Of a stretch of 64,000 nucleotides of DNA, positions 54,836 to 63,898 are shown piece by piece. How positions within the stretch are numbered: position 1 is the first letter of the stretch; every line of letters begins with the position of its first letter. The DNA comes from DASRFR01 sp035651455 (lineage in GTDB: Bacteria; Acidobacteriota; Terriglobia; Terriglobales; Acidobacteriaceae): the NCBI GenBank assembly GCA_035651455.1, contig DASRFR010000047.1, forward strand, positions 248,001 to 312,000. The letters run 5' to 3'. The notes beneath the pieces are model-generated. The model was given only the letters and a program-made list of their open reading frames with translations, searched no databases and was not told where the DNA came from. Made by a program: the position numbers and the translations under genes.

Positions 54836-57258
54836 CAGGCGACTCGTAGACGAAGCTTGTCGGCGACCGCATGGAAATGATCGACCCAGGATTGCGCATT
54901 AGGATCGCCTTGCTGTGCGCGGGCCCGGTTCTGGCTGTACACTCCGTTCATATTCTGAGCGTACAGGTTTTGCACCTCCCACAAGTTCACGCCAAAGGGC
55001 ATGGAAGTCGCCACGTTCACGGCCTTCTCCAGATCCTCTAAACGATTCAGATCATCTGGCCTGGAACCAAACTCGCGCGCGGCTTCCTCGGCGCGCTTGC
55101 GAGCGACAAATTCAAGGGTCTCGCGATCGAGCGCGATCTTCATCATGCTTGCTTCGTGCAAGAGCGACTGCAGGCGTTTCAGGTCGGGCTTGTCCGATTC
55201 CAATTCCTTACGGATCTGGCTGTTGACCGCGAATTCGCCCATGATGTGAAAAATCCTGGGCTGGGGCAGGCCGAGGTCGGCGAGAAAACGAATCAGGGGA
55301 ACATGCTGCTCGTAGATGCGGCGATTGGCAGCTTCGACTTCCTGCAAAGTGGTGTCCAGAACTGTGTTGATAATTCGCTTCTGCTCATCGCGGAACAGCG
55401 ACTTAAGCGAATAGATATTTCCGCCAAAGTCGCGGTCGAGAAGACGGATCACTTCCGGTGTGTCAGCGCGGCCGAAGGCTTCCGTCAACTCCCGCTTGGT
55501 CTCGTCATAAGCCTGTTCGTCGATGAACTCGCGCACCCCGCCCGCAACATTGTGGCCTCCCAGATAAACGACTCCGAAGCTCAGGTGGGACGACTCGCGG
55601 GTGATCTCCGATGTGATGCGCGCCCGGCCGACCGCAAGTTTCATCTTGCCGGTTTCCTGCATCACGTAATCCTGGCGATCAACCTGGTAACTGTAGATCG
55701 TCGCGTTATCCGGATACGACTGGAACATCGAGCTGATGGAATAGTGGGCAGCGAGTTTCGCCAGATCCACGCTTGCGGGTTTGACGAACTTTTCATAGAT
55801 GAGAGCGCCGTCGCGGTGCTCGGGGATATTGCTCTTTGACAGAGCCAGCCTTTCTAAGAAGCCGGGCTCAACCGGCTCCGCAAAAACATCGTTCGCCAGG
55901 TGAATGGCTCGTCCGGCATACTGGATCACTTGCACCGTTTCGATTCCGGAAAGCTCGTCGAAGAACCATCCGCAACTGGTGTACATAAGCATTGAGTGCC
56001 GCTGAATCTCCAGGAGCTTCAAGGCACGCACAGTTTCTTCTTCGCTCAGTTCGCGTGTCGCATGCTGCTGGAAAAAGCGATGCAGGCTCTTAACCGAACG
56101 GTCGAGGATTAGATTGATGTAGTCGTTGCGCGCCGCCCAAGGGTCTTTCAGCAACGGCCGCGCGGCCTCTTCGTAGCGAGAAGCGAGAGTGTCGCGCAAC
56201 CAGTCCAATGCGCTCCGCAACGGGCCGCGCCATTCCTGGTTCCATCCCGCATGCCCGGAGTTGCAGCCGCAGTTGCTTTTCCAGCGCTCCACGCCATGTA
56301 CGCAACTCCACGAGCTATTTTCGAAAATTTCCACCATGTGAGTCGGCGGGTGATTGGCGAGAAATTCGCCGTAGTTGGTCAACTTCGCAAGCTCTTTCTC
56401 CTCGATGTGGTTGAGCGCGTAGGAGAGAGCCATTTCGCCGTGATGGTGATGATGGCCATAACTCTCACCATCGGTGGCGATGTGCATCAGTTGCGACCAG
56501 TCGCGGGTGTCGGAAAAGCCGCTCAGCAGTCGGTTCGCAAAATTCTCGCCATTATTGAGCAGTCCTTCAAACGCCACGGCGCGGGAAATGGGGCCGTCAT
56601 AAAAAAACAGGGCCATCCTGCGTTTAGACGGCAAGCGAACTTCATACGCGCGGGTGGGATCGATGCGGTCCCCGCTGACATCTTTCCAGGAGCGTCCGCC
56701 AAGTCGGCGCACGCGAGAAGCTTGCCGCGGGGCGAGGACGGTGAATTTGATCCCGTTCTCGGCGAGAATGTCGAGGGTTTCGAGATCGACCGCGGTCTCC
56801 GGCAACCACATGCCTTCCGGCTTGCGACTAAAACGGTGTTTAAAATCGCGAATGCCCCATTTCACCTGAGTGATCTTGTCGGCGCGGTTGGCCAGCGGCA
56901 TGATCATATGGTTGTAGGCTTGCGCCATTGCCGAACCATGACCGGAATAACTCTGCGCGCTCTCGCGATCACCTTCTAGAATCGACTGGTACACGCGCGG
57001 CGCCTTGTCGTGCAGCCACGAGAGCAGCGTCGGGCCGAAGTTGAAGCTGATCTTGGCATAGTTGTTTACGATCTTTACGATCCGGTCTTCGCCGTCGAGG
57101 ATGCGTGAAGCGGCGTTCGGAGCGTAGCACTCAGCAGTCACCCTTTCATTCCAATCGTGGTAGGGGTAGGCGGAATCCTGGATTTCTACGGTCTCGAGCC
57201 AGGGATTTTCCCGCGGCGGCTGATAAAAATGACCGTGGACACAAACAAATCGTTCCAT
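54835..57258 (-). CDS. GH57-family (DUF3536) alpha-glucan-active enzyme
   Basis: An 807-residue cytosolic protein. GH57 motifs: VCVHGHFYQPPRENPW at the N-terminus (conserved region 1), WLPETAVDLETLDILAENG with the nucleophile Glu near 155, and HIATDGESYGHHHHHGE with the catalytic Asp near 263. The C-terminal part is the DUF3536 region. GH57 enzymes are retaining amylases, branching enzymes or 4-alpha-glucanotransferases; which reaction applies here is unknown. Position between TreZ and TreY suggests trimming or transfer of malto-oligosaccharides for the TreYZ pair. AAGGAATCAAC precedes the ATG. Confidence 0.92.
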   Translation of the reverse strand: MERFVCVHGHFYQPPRENPWLETVEIQDSAYPYHDWNERVTAECYAPNAASRILDGEDRIVKIVNNYAKISFNFGPTLLSWLHDKAPRVYQSILEGDRESAQSYSGHGSAMAQAYNHMIMPLANRADKITQVKWGIRDFKHRFSRKPEGMWLPETAVDLETLDILAENGIKFTVLAPRQASRVRRLGGRSWKDVSGDRIDPTRAYEVRLPSKRRMALFFYDGPISRAVAFEGLLNNGENFANRLLSGFSDTRDWSQLMHIATDGESYGHHHHHGEMALSYALNHIEEKELAKLTNYGEFLANHPPTHMVEIFENSSWSCVHGVERWKSNCGCNSGHAGWNQEWRGPLRSALDWLRDTLASRYEEAARPLLKDPWAARNDYINLILDRSVKSLHRFFQQHATRELSEEETVRALKLLEIQRHSMLMYTSCGWFFDELSGIETVQVIQYAGRAIHLANDVFAEPVEPGFLERLALSKSNIPEHRDGALIYEKFVKPASVDLAKLAAHYSISSMFQSYPDNATIYSYQVDRQDYVMQETGKMKLAVGRARITSEITRESSHLSFGVVYLGGHNVAGGVREFIDEQAYDETKRELTEAFGRADTPEVIRLLDRDFGGNIYSLKSLFRDEQKRIINTVLDTTLQEVEAANRRIYEQHVPLIRFLADLGLPQPRIFHIMGEFAVNSQIRKELESDKPDLKRLQSLLHEASMMKIALDRETLEFVARKRAEEAAREFGSRPDDLNRLEDLEKAVNVATSMPFGVNLWEVQNLYAQNMNGVYSQNRARAQQGDPNAQSWVDHFHAVADKLRLRVA

Positions 57259-57276
57259 GTTGATTCCTTTTTCCCC

Positions 57277-59181
57277 TTACAGACTTCGCAGCAAAGAAAA
57301 GGAGGTAGCGCACAGATGCAGTTGAACTTCCCGTTCCCCGCTTAGTCGCGCAGCGATCCGCCTCCCAGGCCCCGCCCACTGCTCTCCCGCTGAATTCAAG
57401 AGCTCTTCCCAATTCCCAGCTTGTGAAATCTTGAGACTTCTTGGCTGGCTGCTCAAATTGAAGGCGAGCAGGACGCGAGAATTACCTGCCCACCGGCTCA
57501 CAACCAGACATTTTTCCTGCTCAAATACCTGGACACGCAAATTTTCCTTGCTTAAGTGATGCAGCGCGGGGATTGTCCGCCGCAGTGCCAAAAGCTGTTG
57601 GTAGAAGCTCCATAAGGTGCGGTGCGGTCCAGTATCCGCAAGTTCCGGGTTAAGTTTGGAATTCAAAAATGTAGTTTCGTCCTGTGGATCGGGCGCCTCC
57701 CCTTTCCACGCGAAGGCCGCGAATTCCTGGTTACGGCCGCGGCGAACCGCTTCGATAAGGCTGGGATCAGAATGGCTTGTGAAATATTGAAATGGAGCGG
57801 TCTCGCCGTACTCCTGCCCCATGAAAATCAGGGCCAAAAATGGAGAAAGGATCAGCAGTCCCGCGCAGAGTTTCTGCGCCTCAAATGAAATGGACTGAGC
57901 GAGGCGATCTCCCAGCATGCGGTTACCGACCTGGTCATGGTTCTGCGTGAACACCACCAACTGCTGGGCATCGATGTCGCGGGATGAATTGCCGTGGCGA
58001 CGCTTCCGATATTCCGAGTATTCGCCAGTGTAGACGTAACCACTGCTGAACGCTTTGCCGAGCTGCTCAACTGAACCAAAATCCTGGTAATAGCCCTCAT
58101 TTTCTCCGGTCACAAGAGCATGAACCGCATGGTGGAAGTCATCATTCCACTGCGCATGCATGCCGTAGCCATGCCGGTCGCGGGAGAAGACGAAGCGGGC
58201 GTCGTTGAGATCAGTTTCGGCGATGAGAAATATCTTGCGGCCAGTATTACGGGCGAACACGTCAATTTCACCACTCAGCAGTTCGAGAAAGGGCTGGGCG
58301 TTGCGATCAACAATGCCGTGAATGGCATCCAGGCGGAGCGCGTCGACGTGAAAAGTGTCGACCCACTGCAAGGCGTTTTGCACGAAGAAGTTCACAACCT
58401 CGTCACTCTGCGGTCCGTCGAAGTTGAGGGCTTGACCCCATGGAGTCCTGTACTGATCGGTGAAATACGGCCCGAAATCGGCCAGGTAGTTCCCTTCCGG
58501 ACCCAAGTGGTTGTAGACGACGTCGAGCACGACGGCCATCCCGCGCTGGTGGCAAGCGTCGACTACGCTCTGCAATGCGTGCGGGCCTCCGTAACTCGAC
58601 TGCACGGCAAATGGAAACACTCCGTCGTAACCCCAATTACGCTCACCGGGGAACTGCGCCACGGGCATAATTTCCAGTGCCGTAATGCCGAGCTCCTTCA
58701 AGTGGTCTAGACGAGGAATGACCGCGTCCAAAGTTCCTTCACGTGAGAAGGTCCCGACGTGAAGCTCATAGATTACGTAGTCCTCGAGATCCAAGCCCGA
58801 CCAGCGAGCATCACTCCAAGGGAACTGTCGCAAGTGACAGACTTGAGATGACTTATGGACACCGAAGGGTTGGTACGCGGAAGCGGGATCGGGCCGTTCT
58901 TTGTCGCCGTCCAGGCGAAAGAGATAGAGCGAGCCGGGTGCTACGCCGGGAACCACGGCCTGAAAGTAACCCCGTTCATCACCATCGAGAGAGACAATTC
59001 GTTCTTGCGGTTCAATGAGCTTAATTTCAAGGCGCTTGGCACGCGGTGCCCAGACTGTGAACTCGCAGCGTCCATCGTCCAGGCAAGTTGCGCCCACTCG
59101 CCGCCACCACGGCGCAGCACGCGATTGTCGGCTCACGACGAATTCGGATGCCGTTTGTGGCTCGCAAGACCATGTGGTCAT
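57277..59181 (-). CDS. treZ: Malto-oligosyltrehalose trehalohydrolase
   Basis: A 634-residue GH13 enzyme that cuts trehalose from maltooligosyl-trehalose. The N-terminal carbohydrate-binding domain (FTVWAPRAKRLEIKL) is followed by the barrel: VIYELHVGTFSREGTLDAVI, nucleophile in FHVDALRLDAIHG near 280, acid/base in IAETDLNDARF near 321, and QNHDQVGNR near 415. These match TreZ rather than GlgB/GlgX. Six bases separate it from TreT and 18 from GH57. Confidence 0.95.
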   Translation of the reverse strand: MTTWSCEPQTASEFVVSRQSRAAPWWRRVGATCLDDGRCEFTVWAPRAKRLEIKLIEPQERIVSLDGDERGYFQAVVPGVAPGSLYLFRLDGDKERPDPASAYQPFGVHKSSQVCHLRQFPWSDARWSGLDLEDYVIYELHVGTFSREGTLDAVIPRLDHLKELGITALEIMPVAQFPGERNWGYDGVFPFAVQSSYGGPHALQSVVDACHQRGMAVVLDVVYNHLGPEGNYLADFGPYFTDQYRTPWGQALNFDGPQSDEVVNFFVQNALQWVDTFHVDALRLDAIHGIVDRNAQPFLELLSGEIDVFARNTGRKIFLIAETDLNDARFVFSRDRHGYGMHAQWNDDFHHAVHALVTGENEGYYQDFGSVEQLGKAFSSGYVYTGEYSEYRKRRHGNSSRDIDAQQLVVFTQNHDQVGNRMLGDRLAQSISFEAQKLCAGLLILSPFLALIFMGQEYGETAPFQYFTSHSDPSLIEAVRRGRNQEFAAFAWKGEAPDPQDETTFLNSKLNPELADTGPHRTLWSFYQQLLALRRTIPALHHLSKENLRVQVFEQEKCLVVSRWAGNSRVLLAFNLSSQPRSLKISQAGNWEELLNSAGEQWAGPGRRIAARLSGEREVQLHLCATSFSLLRSL

Positions 59182-59187
59182 GTGATT

Positions 59188-60558
59188 TTAGGCGAGCCCC
59201 AGAAGAATGCGGAAGAGCAGAACCCACCGTCGGACATTCGTCGTCATCAGCAGGTTCTCTTTCACATGCTCGTGACCATTCTTGCCGAGCCGCCTCGCGA
59301 AGTCTGGATGTGTCAACAGGTACCGTATCTGGTAAGCGCAACCTTCAACAGAATGCACCAGGACGCCGGTAAGTTTATGAATCACCTGCGTGGGAATTCC
59401 GCCAACGGCGCCGGCAATCGTCGGCTTGGATTTCCATAGTGCCTCGGTGACGGTCAACCCAAAGCCTTCTTTCAGCGATTTCTGCACAACTATGGTAGAC
59501 GCGCGCTGCAGTGCATTGATTTCCAGCGCCGACCATGGCGGGAGATTGAGAATGATGATGTCGGGATCGTCGCCCGCCGCTTCCTGCACTTCCTGTAAGA
59601 CGATGTTTCCCTCGGGGTCGTCGCTGGCGCCGCCGCCTGCAAGCACCAACTGGCAATCCACATAGTTGCGCGCCATTTTGTATGCCTGCACCACTCCTAC
59701 CGGGTCCTTCAGCCGATCGAAGCGCGAGATCTGAGTGACAATAGGCCGCGAACGGTCAATGCCAAAATCGTCGCAGACCTTCTGAACATAGCTTTCGTCG
59801 AGATCCTTGTTCTTTTCCGCGAGCGGATCGATGCAGGGATAGAAGAGGTACTGCGGCACTGCGAGCTGGCGCGCGAAAGCCGGCGATGAAAAGATCGCGG
59901 CGTCATACTGATCGACCATGGGACGCAAAAATCCCCAAACATCCGGATTAGGGTTGGAGAGGTCAATGTGGCAGCGCCATATCCATTTGGCAGCTTTGTC
60001 TTTCTTGGACGCGACCAAAGCGGCCGGCTGCGGGTCGTGGATGACCACTAGCTCCTCGTCGAACTTCATGCGCTGGCGGTTTTGCTCGTTCGTGGCGAGA
60101 AAGACCTCCTGAATCTGACGCGTGAGTTCGTAATTTCCGCCGTGCAAGGCGTTGTGAAACCCCTTTGTGATGTCGAAGAAATCGTTGCCCCCGGTGATGA
60201 CATCCCAATGTGTCTCGATATCCAACTCGCCCAGCAGTGGCACCAGGCGAACCAGCATTTCCGCAACACCGCCGCCCACAGCAGTGGAATTAACCATCTT
60301 GACGGACTTGCCGGTCAGGGGAGCTGCGAGAAGGCGAAGTTCATCCAGCGCCGACTTGCCGATGATGGACTCGTAATCCTCGAGCTTCGGAGGCGGAGCA
60401 GGCACGGGCGGAGTTTCCGAAATGCGAGGCTTCTTACGCCTTTCCCGCGAGGGGGTGGGCGACACAAGGGGTTCGGCGGCAGGGGCAGATGCTCCGACTT
60501 GCGGAGTTGCGCTCTGATCCAGGACGGCCGAGCTTTCGCGGTTCTGCGTCTCATTCAT
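59188..60558 (-). CDS. treT: Trehalose glycosyltransferring synthase (TreT-like, GT4)
   Basis: A 456-residue GT-B transferase that should make trehalose from an NDP-glucose and glucose. TreT-type motifs: NSTAVGGGVAEMLVRLVPLL near 95 and WDVITGGNDFFDITKGFHNA, VIHDPQP, WRCHIDLSNPN, FDRLKDPVGVV, and the nucleotide-sugar motif KEGFGLTVTEALWKSKP near 365. About 65 N-terminal residues rich in Pro/Ser/Arg precede the catalytic core and look disordered. It is 20 bases after the DUF5752 gene and 6 before treZ. It gives a second trehalose route alongside TreYZ. Direction (synthesis or breakdown) cannot be told from sequence. Confidence 0.9.
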   Translation of the reverse strand: MNETQNRESSAVLDQSATPQVGASAPAAEPLVSPTPSRERRKKPRISETPPVPAPPPKLEDYESIIGKSALDELRLLAAPLTGKSVKMVNSTAVGGGVAEMLVRLVPLLGELDIETHWDVITGGNDFFDITKGFHNALHGGNYELTRQIQEVFLATNEQNRQRMKFDEELVVIHDPQPAALVASKKDKAAKWIWRCHIDLSNPNPDVWGFLRPMVDQYDAAIFSSPAFARQLAVPQYLFYPCIDPLAEKNKDLDESYVQKVCDDFGIDRSRPIVTQISRFDRLKDPVGVVQAYKMARNYVDCQLVLAGGGASDDPEGNIVLQEVQEAAGDDPDIIILNLPPWSALEINALQRASTIVVQKSLKEGFGLTVTEALWKSKPTIAGAVGGIPTQVIHKLTGVLVHSVEGCAYQIRYLLTHPDFARRLGKNGHEHVKENLLMTTNVRRWVLLFRILLGLA

Positions 60559-60578
60559 AAAAGCAAACTTTCCCTGTC

Positions 60579-61262
60579 TTACGCTCTGGCAGTTTGCAAA
60601 ATACGGACCAGTTGAGCCCGCACATCTTCGAGTGTTGCCGTGTATATATCGATTCGATTTAAGTTAGCGGCGACCTTGTTCAGCCCGAGTTGCTTCTCGA
60701 GCCACATCGAAAAGTCATTGGAGACCATCTTCAGCCGCAAGCGTGCTTCGATGAAGTGATGATGGATGGAGTGGATGCTTACCTTCCCCAGTTCGTCGAT
60801 GAATTCTCTCAGGTTGTGCGCGATAAATGGCGTGGGTACGACGACGCTTTCCGAAGACAAGAAGTAGAACGGCTTCAACGCTGGGCGCTCCGCAACCGCG
60901 GGATTTGCTTTCAGGTAGTCTTGCACGGTTTTCACGATCTGCTCACGCAAGGACTCCAGCGAAGTGAAGGTGCGCACGTCCACATTGGACAGACGCTCGG
61001 CAAGACCTGCTTCGTTGCAATCCGTGTAGGCCCAATGAGCGAAATCGTTCGAAAAGCCTTCCCGAATGTAATGGTGTTCCTGCAAGGTCTGAATTGTATG
61101 TTGGAAAATGGACTCTTCCGGGCACGAACGCAAGGCCGAAAGCAGCTCGCCGAGATTGCCGGCACGGTCTCTCTCGATCTGGATCAGGCTGGCCGACGAA
61201 TTGAAATGAAACGGCTCAGCCGCTGCTTGCGAAAGGATTCCGCTAGCCGATGAAGTATTCAT
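60579..61262 (-). CDS. DUF5752-family protein
   Basis: A 227-residue soluble protein with no known function. Two halves: FHFNSSASLIQIERDRAGNL and a helical region with IFQHTIQTLQEHHYIREGFSNDFAHW, then IHHHFIEARLRLKMVSNDFSMW, the same 'His-rich helix then NDF..W' pattern, showing internal duplication. It is first in the trehalose operon, ahead of TreT. Context implies a role with TreT or alpha-glucan metabolism; the helical His pattern could bind metal. Start has GAGGCG 8 bases upstream. Confidence 0.82.
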   Translation of the reverse strand: MNTSSASGILSQAAAEPFHFNSSASLIQIERDRAGNLGELLSALRSCPEESIFQHTIQTLQEHHYIREGFSNDFAHWAYTDCNEAGLAERLSNVDVRTFTSLESLREQIVKTVQDYLKANPAVAERPALKPFYFLSSESVVVPTPFIAHNLREFIDELGKVSIHSIHHHFIEARLRLKMVSNDFSMWLEKQLGLNKVAANLNRIDIYTATLEDVRAQLVRILQTARA

Positions 61263-61466
61263 CGTAAACGCCTCAAATCAGAATGAAATTGGGCCAGCAC
61301 CCGCTGGCTGCTGCTACGGAAAAAAGACAGAGAACGAGAATGCTAGATATATTCCAGACGACGACTTTAAAGCCGGACCTGCTTTGCCGCCATACATCAA
61401 AGTCCCTAGTTCAGGTGTACTGGGGCTGTAGGCGAGAGAGCTCATTGGACTTGCCGGCCACCCTGC

Positions 61467-61494
61467 AAACAAAAACGCCACCCGCAGGTGGCGT
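61467..61494 (-). terminator. Intrinsic terminator of the SYLF-protein gene
   Basis: On the minus strand ACGCCACC-TGCG-GGTGGCGT is an 8-bp stem with a 4-base loop, followed by TTTTTG. It lies 20 bases after the stop at 61514. Confidence 0.88.
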
Positions 61495-61513
61495 TCGTGA
61501 GCCGTGCAATCTC

Positions 61514-62278
61514 TCAGCGCTGGGGATGGTTGTTATCCGTGGCGCGATTACTGGACGTTTCGCCCTTATCTTCGCGCGATTCCCGCGCATACTTACGGAC
61601 CGTCGCCACAAACTGCTCGGTGCCCGGAGGTACAGCAACCTTGCCAGTGAGAATATCGGCAAACGGGACACCCTTGCCATACAGCACGCGAGTTTCGTCG
61701 TCATCCTGTTTGACCACCGCGCCGTTAAGCGTCACACCTGCGAAAGCGCCGCGCGCGCGAGAGTAGGTGAGCATTTCACTCTTCATTTTCCAATCGGTCG
61801 CACCCTCTGCATGCCGGCCGATCGGACCAGCCGCCGCGGACGCGTCGGCGCCGATCTTAAACTTGCTGGCAAGCAGTTGATCCATGCCTTTCTGGTTCAT
61901 AAACAGCATTACCAGATCAATAGCTTCGCCACCGATTTGCAGGCCCCAGTCCCCACCCGCGATGCTAAACGGCGCAGGAGCGCTCCACCGTCCCGAAGCC
62001 GTGCGGCAGGTAGCGACGCCCTTGCCGTACCGACCACCAATAACAAAGCCTGCTTTTAGCATCGAGGGTACAACCGCAACGCATTTTGCCGAACTGAGAA
62101 CGTCTTCGGGAATGCCCTTATCCGGCGTTCCCATCACTTCATCGAGGACCTTCGTGGCGGCCTCGACTCGCTTGACCTCGTCCGAAGTGTTTTTGTCCGA
62201 ATCCTTCGCATAGCACATGGCAGCCGTCAAGAATAGTGCAATCAAGACAGCCGGCGCTTTCTTGAAAATTAAACTCAT
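61514..62278 (-). CDS. Exported SYLF-domain (Ysc84-like) lipid-binding protein
   Basis: A 254-residue protein with a signal peptide (APAVLIALFLTAAMCYA). The SYLF domain spans about 50-215: SAKCVAVVPSMLKAGFVIGG, YGKGVATCRT, GGDWGLQIGGEAIDLVMLFM, and LTYSRARGAFAGVTLNGAVV. In eukaryotes SYLF binds phosphoinositides; in bacteria exported SYLF proteins (BPSL1445-type) are envelope lipid-associated of unclear role. The C-terminal tail is polar. It has its own terminator and is separated from the trehalose operon by 250 bases that hold only this terminator. Confidence 0.9.
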   Translation of the reverse strand: MSLIFKKAPAVLIALFLTAAMCYAKDSDKNTSDEVKRVEAATKVLDEVMGTPDKGIPEDVLSSAKCVAVVPSMLKAGFVIGGRYGKGVATCRTASGRWSAPAPFSIAGGDWGLQIGGEAIDLVMLFMNQKGMDQLLASKFKIGADASAAAGPIGRHAEGATDWKMKSEMLTYSRARGAFAGVTLNGAVVKQDDDETRVLYGKGVPFADILTGKVAVPPGTEQFVATVRKYARESREDKGETSSNRATDNNHPQR

Positions 62279-62443
62279 GACCGATCTCCTCGCCGTCTAT
62301 TCAGAATATGTGACTATGACAGAATCTCGCGCCAAGCATTTGCACTCCATCCGGTACTCTCTGTATCGAGTTCCAGAAGTTGCTGTAGCAGAAGAGTTTT
62401 TCAGCGTGCCTAAGTTCTTGCCTTTAGCAGAGAGCGCGCGTAT

Positions 62444-63130
62444 TTAGACGCCCGGCTTCTCCATAGCTGGCGGCTGAACCACCTGCACTATGTTGTTTCT
62501 CACAGCGTACAACACCAGTTCACTGACAGAATGCAGGTTGAGCTTGCGCATGATGTTGGAGCGATGTGTCTCCGCAGTTTTGACGCTTAAGCCCAAGGCG
62601 ACGGCCACTTCCTTCGTACTCTTGCCTTCAGCCAGCAGTTGCACGATCTCTCGCTCGCGAGGCGTGAGGATATCGCGCTCACCTTCATCGGCTGGCCGAG
62701 GTTTGCTGCTGAGGAAACTTTCCAGCACCATTTCCGCGACTTTGGAGGTGAAGAAGGTTTTATGCCGTTGCAGAGCCTCAACGGCGGCAATCAGGTCGCG
62801 ACCCGCATCGGATTTGAGTAAGAAGCCCCTCGCGCCCGCCTCCAGAACTTCGCGAACGACTTGCTCGGATTCGTGCATAGTGAGAATGAGCACCCGTGCC
62901 TGGGGAAGATTGCGAAGGATCTGGCGCGTAGCTTCCAGACCATTCAGGTTCGGCATTCCAATGTCGAGAATGACGACATCGGGTTTGAGGTGAAGGGCTT
63001 TATCGACCGCGTCGCGCCCGTCGGCCGCTTCTGCGCAAACCTCCCAGCCTGCATGTCCTTCCAGCAGGGCCTTCACGCCGTGCCGCACGACTTCATGATC
63101 ATCCGCTACCAGGATGCGAAGCGCTGCCAT
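62444..63130 (-). CDS. NarL/LuxR-family response regulator
   Basis: A 228-residue regulator. The receiver (1-125) has VADDHEVVR, acceptor Asp in VVILDIGMP near 56, Thr in LILTMHE, and Lys in GFLLKSDAG. The LuxR helix-turn-helix (about 155-210) reads LTPREREIVQLLAEGKSTKE followed by VAVALGLSVKTAETHRSNI. The C-terminal tail is slightly longer than usual. The cognate HisKA_3 kinase is not adjacent; the only one in the window is the relic near 26 kb. Targets are unknown. Confidence 0.93.
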   Translation of the reverse strand: MAALRILVADDHEVVRHGVKALLEGHAGWEVCAEAADGRDAVDKALHLKPDVVILDIGMPNLNGLEATRQILRNLPQARVLILTMHESEQVVREVLEAGARGFLLKSDAGRDLIAAVEALQRHKTFFTSKVAEMVLESFLSSKPRPADEGERDILTPREREIVQLLAEGKSTKEVAVALGLSVKTAETHRSNIMRKLNLHSVSELVLYAVRNNIVQVVQPPAMEKPGV

Positions 63131-63187
63131 AATCCCTCCACTCTTAAACCTTCTTTTAAACGTCGTGCGCCGGCCGTTGCCTTCATG

Positions 63188-63745
63188 TTATGCCGCCGAC
63201 TCTAGTTCGCCGCCGGTTTTACCTGACGGCGGGCGGGAAGACGGCTTCGTTTCCTCGGCCCGAACGGTTGTAGCAAGCAAACTCGGAGCCATTGTGCTAA
63301 GAATTCGCACAAAGTTCTGTTCTTCTTCCAACGTGTTCTGCAGTTGTGTGGCCGTGTCGAGTTCGCCCAAACTGGTGGCGTATTCGCGCAAGCTGCAGTA
63401 GCGCGCAATCTCGTAATGTTCCATGGCCTGGGTATAAGCGATCAATGCCAGATCAAGCGCAGACGATTGCAGCTTCTCCGCAGTTAAGCGTTGCAATTCA
63501 CAAATAAGACTTTCAACCACGGAGCACTTGTCGGGCTCTGCTATTTCCGTACCTGCGCGAACAATCATTTCCATGCGAACCACATGATCCTTCGTCTGCT
63601 CCAAGTGCGATTCGAATGCACGCATCAAGTCAGGATAGGAAGCTGCTTCCATGATCACGGGCAATGCCTTGGCCATCTGGATCTCAGCATCGTACGCTTT
63701 GCGGAGCTCCCGCGTGTAAAACTGTCGAAACGAATCTTGCGTCAT
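63188..63745 (-). CDS. DUF892 (YciE/YciF-type) ferritin-like protein
   Basis: A 185-residue helical protein. The N-terminal FRQFYTRELRKAYDAEIQMA and AFESHLEQTKDHVVRMEMI, then ALIAYTQAMEHYEIARYCSL, give the four-helix bundle with Glu and His ligands of the YciE/YciF family. These proteins are stress-induced, ferritin-like and possibly rubrerythrin-related. The C-terminus is extended by about 20 polar residues. It is 57 bases upstream of the NarL-type gene on the same strand. Activity unknown. Confidence 0.87.
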   Translation of the reverse strand: MTQDSFRQFYTRELRKAYDAEIQMAKALPVIMEAASYPDLMRAFESHLEQTKDHVVRMEMIVRAGTEIAEPDKCSVVESLICELQRLTAEKLQSSALDLALIAYTQAMEHYEIARYCSLREYATSLGELDTATQLQNTLEEEQNFVRILSTMAPSLLATTVRAEETKPSSRPPSGKTGGELESAA

Positions 63746-63777
63746 AGAACCTCGTTAACCTTCAAAGAACGGCGGGA

Positions 63778-63808
63778 GGCGGGCGTCGGGTATCGCCCGG
63801 CGCCTGCC
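63778..63808. repeat. Stable inverted repeat in the 63.8-kb intergenic gap
   Basis: GGCGGGCGTCGGG and CCCGGCGCCTGCC pair over 13 bp with two G-T wobbles and a 5-base loop. No T-run follows on either strand, so it is either a T-less terminator for the gene ending at 63899 or an RNA structure upstream of the DUF892 gene. Confidence 0.5.
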
Positions 63809-63898
63809 CTAAATGGTTGGAATCTGAGGAGTGCGTCTGTGCGCACTGTAGTTCCTGCCGTTCTTCGGGGCAATCAGGACGCCACTGTATACATTCAC

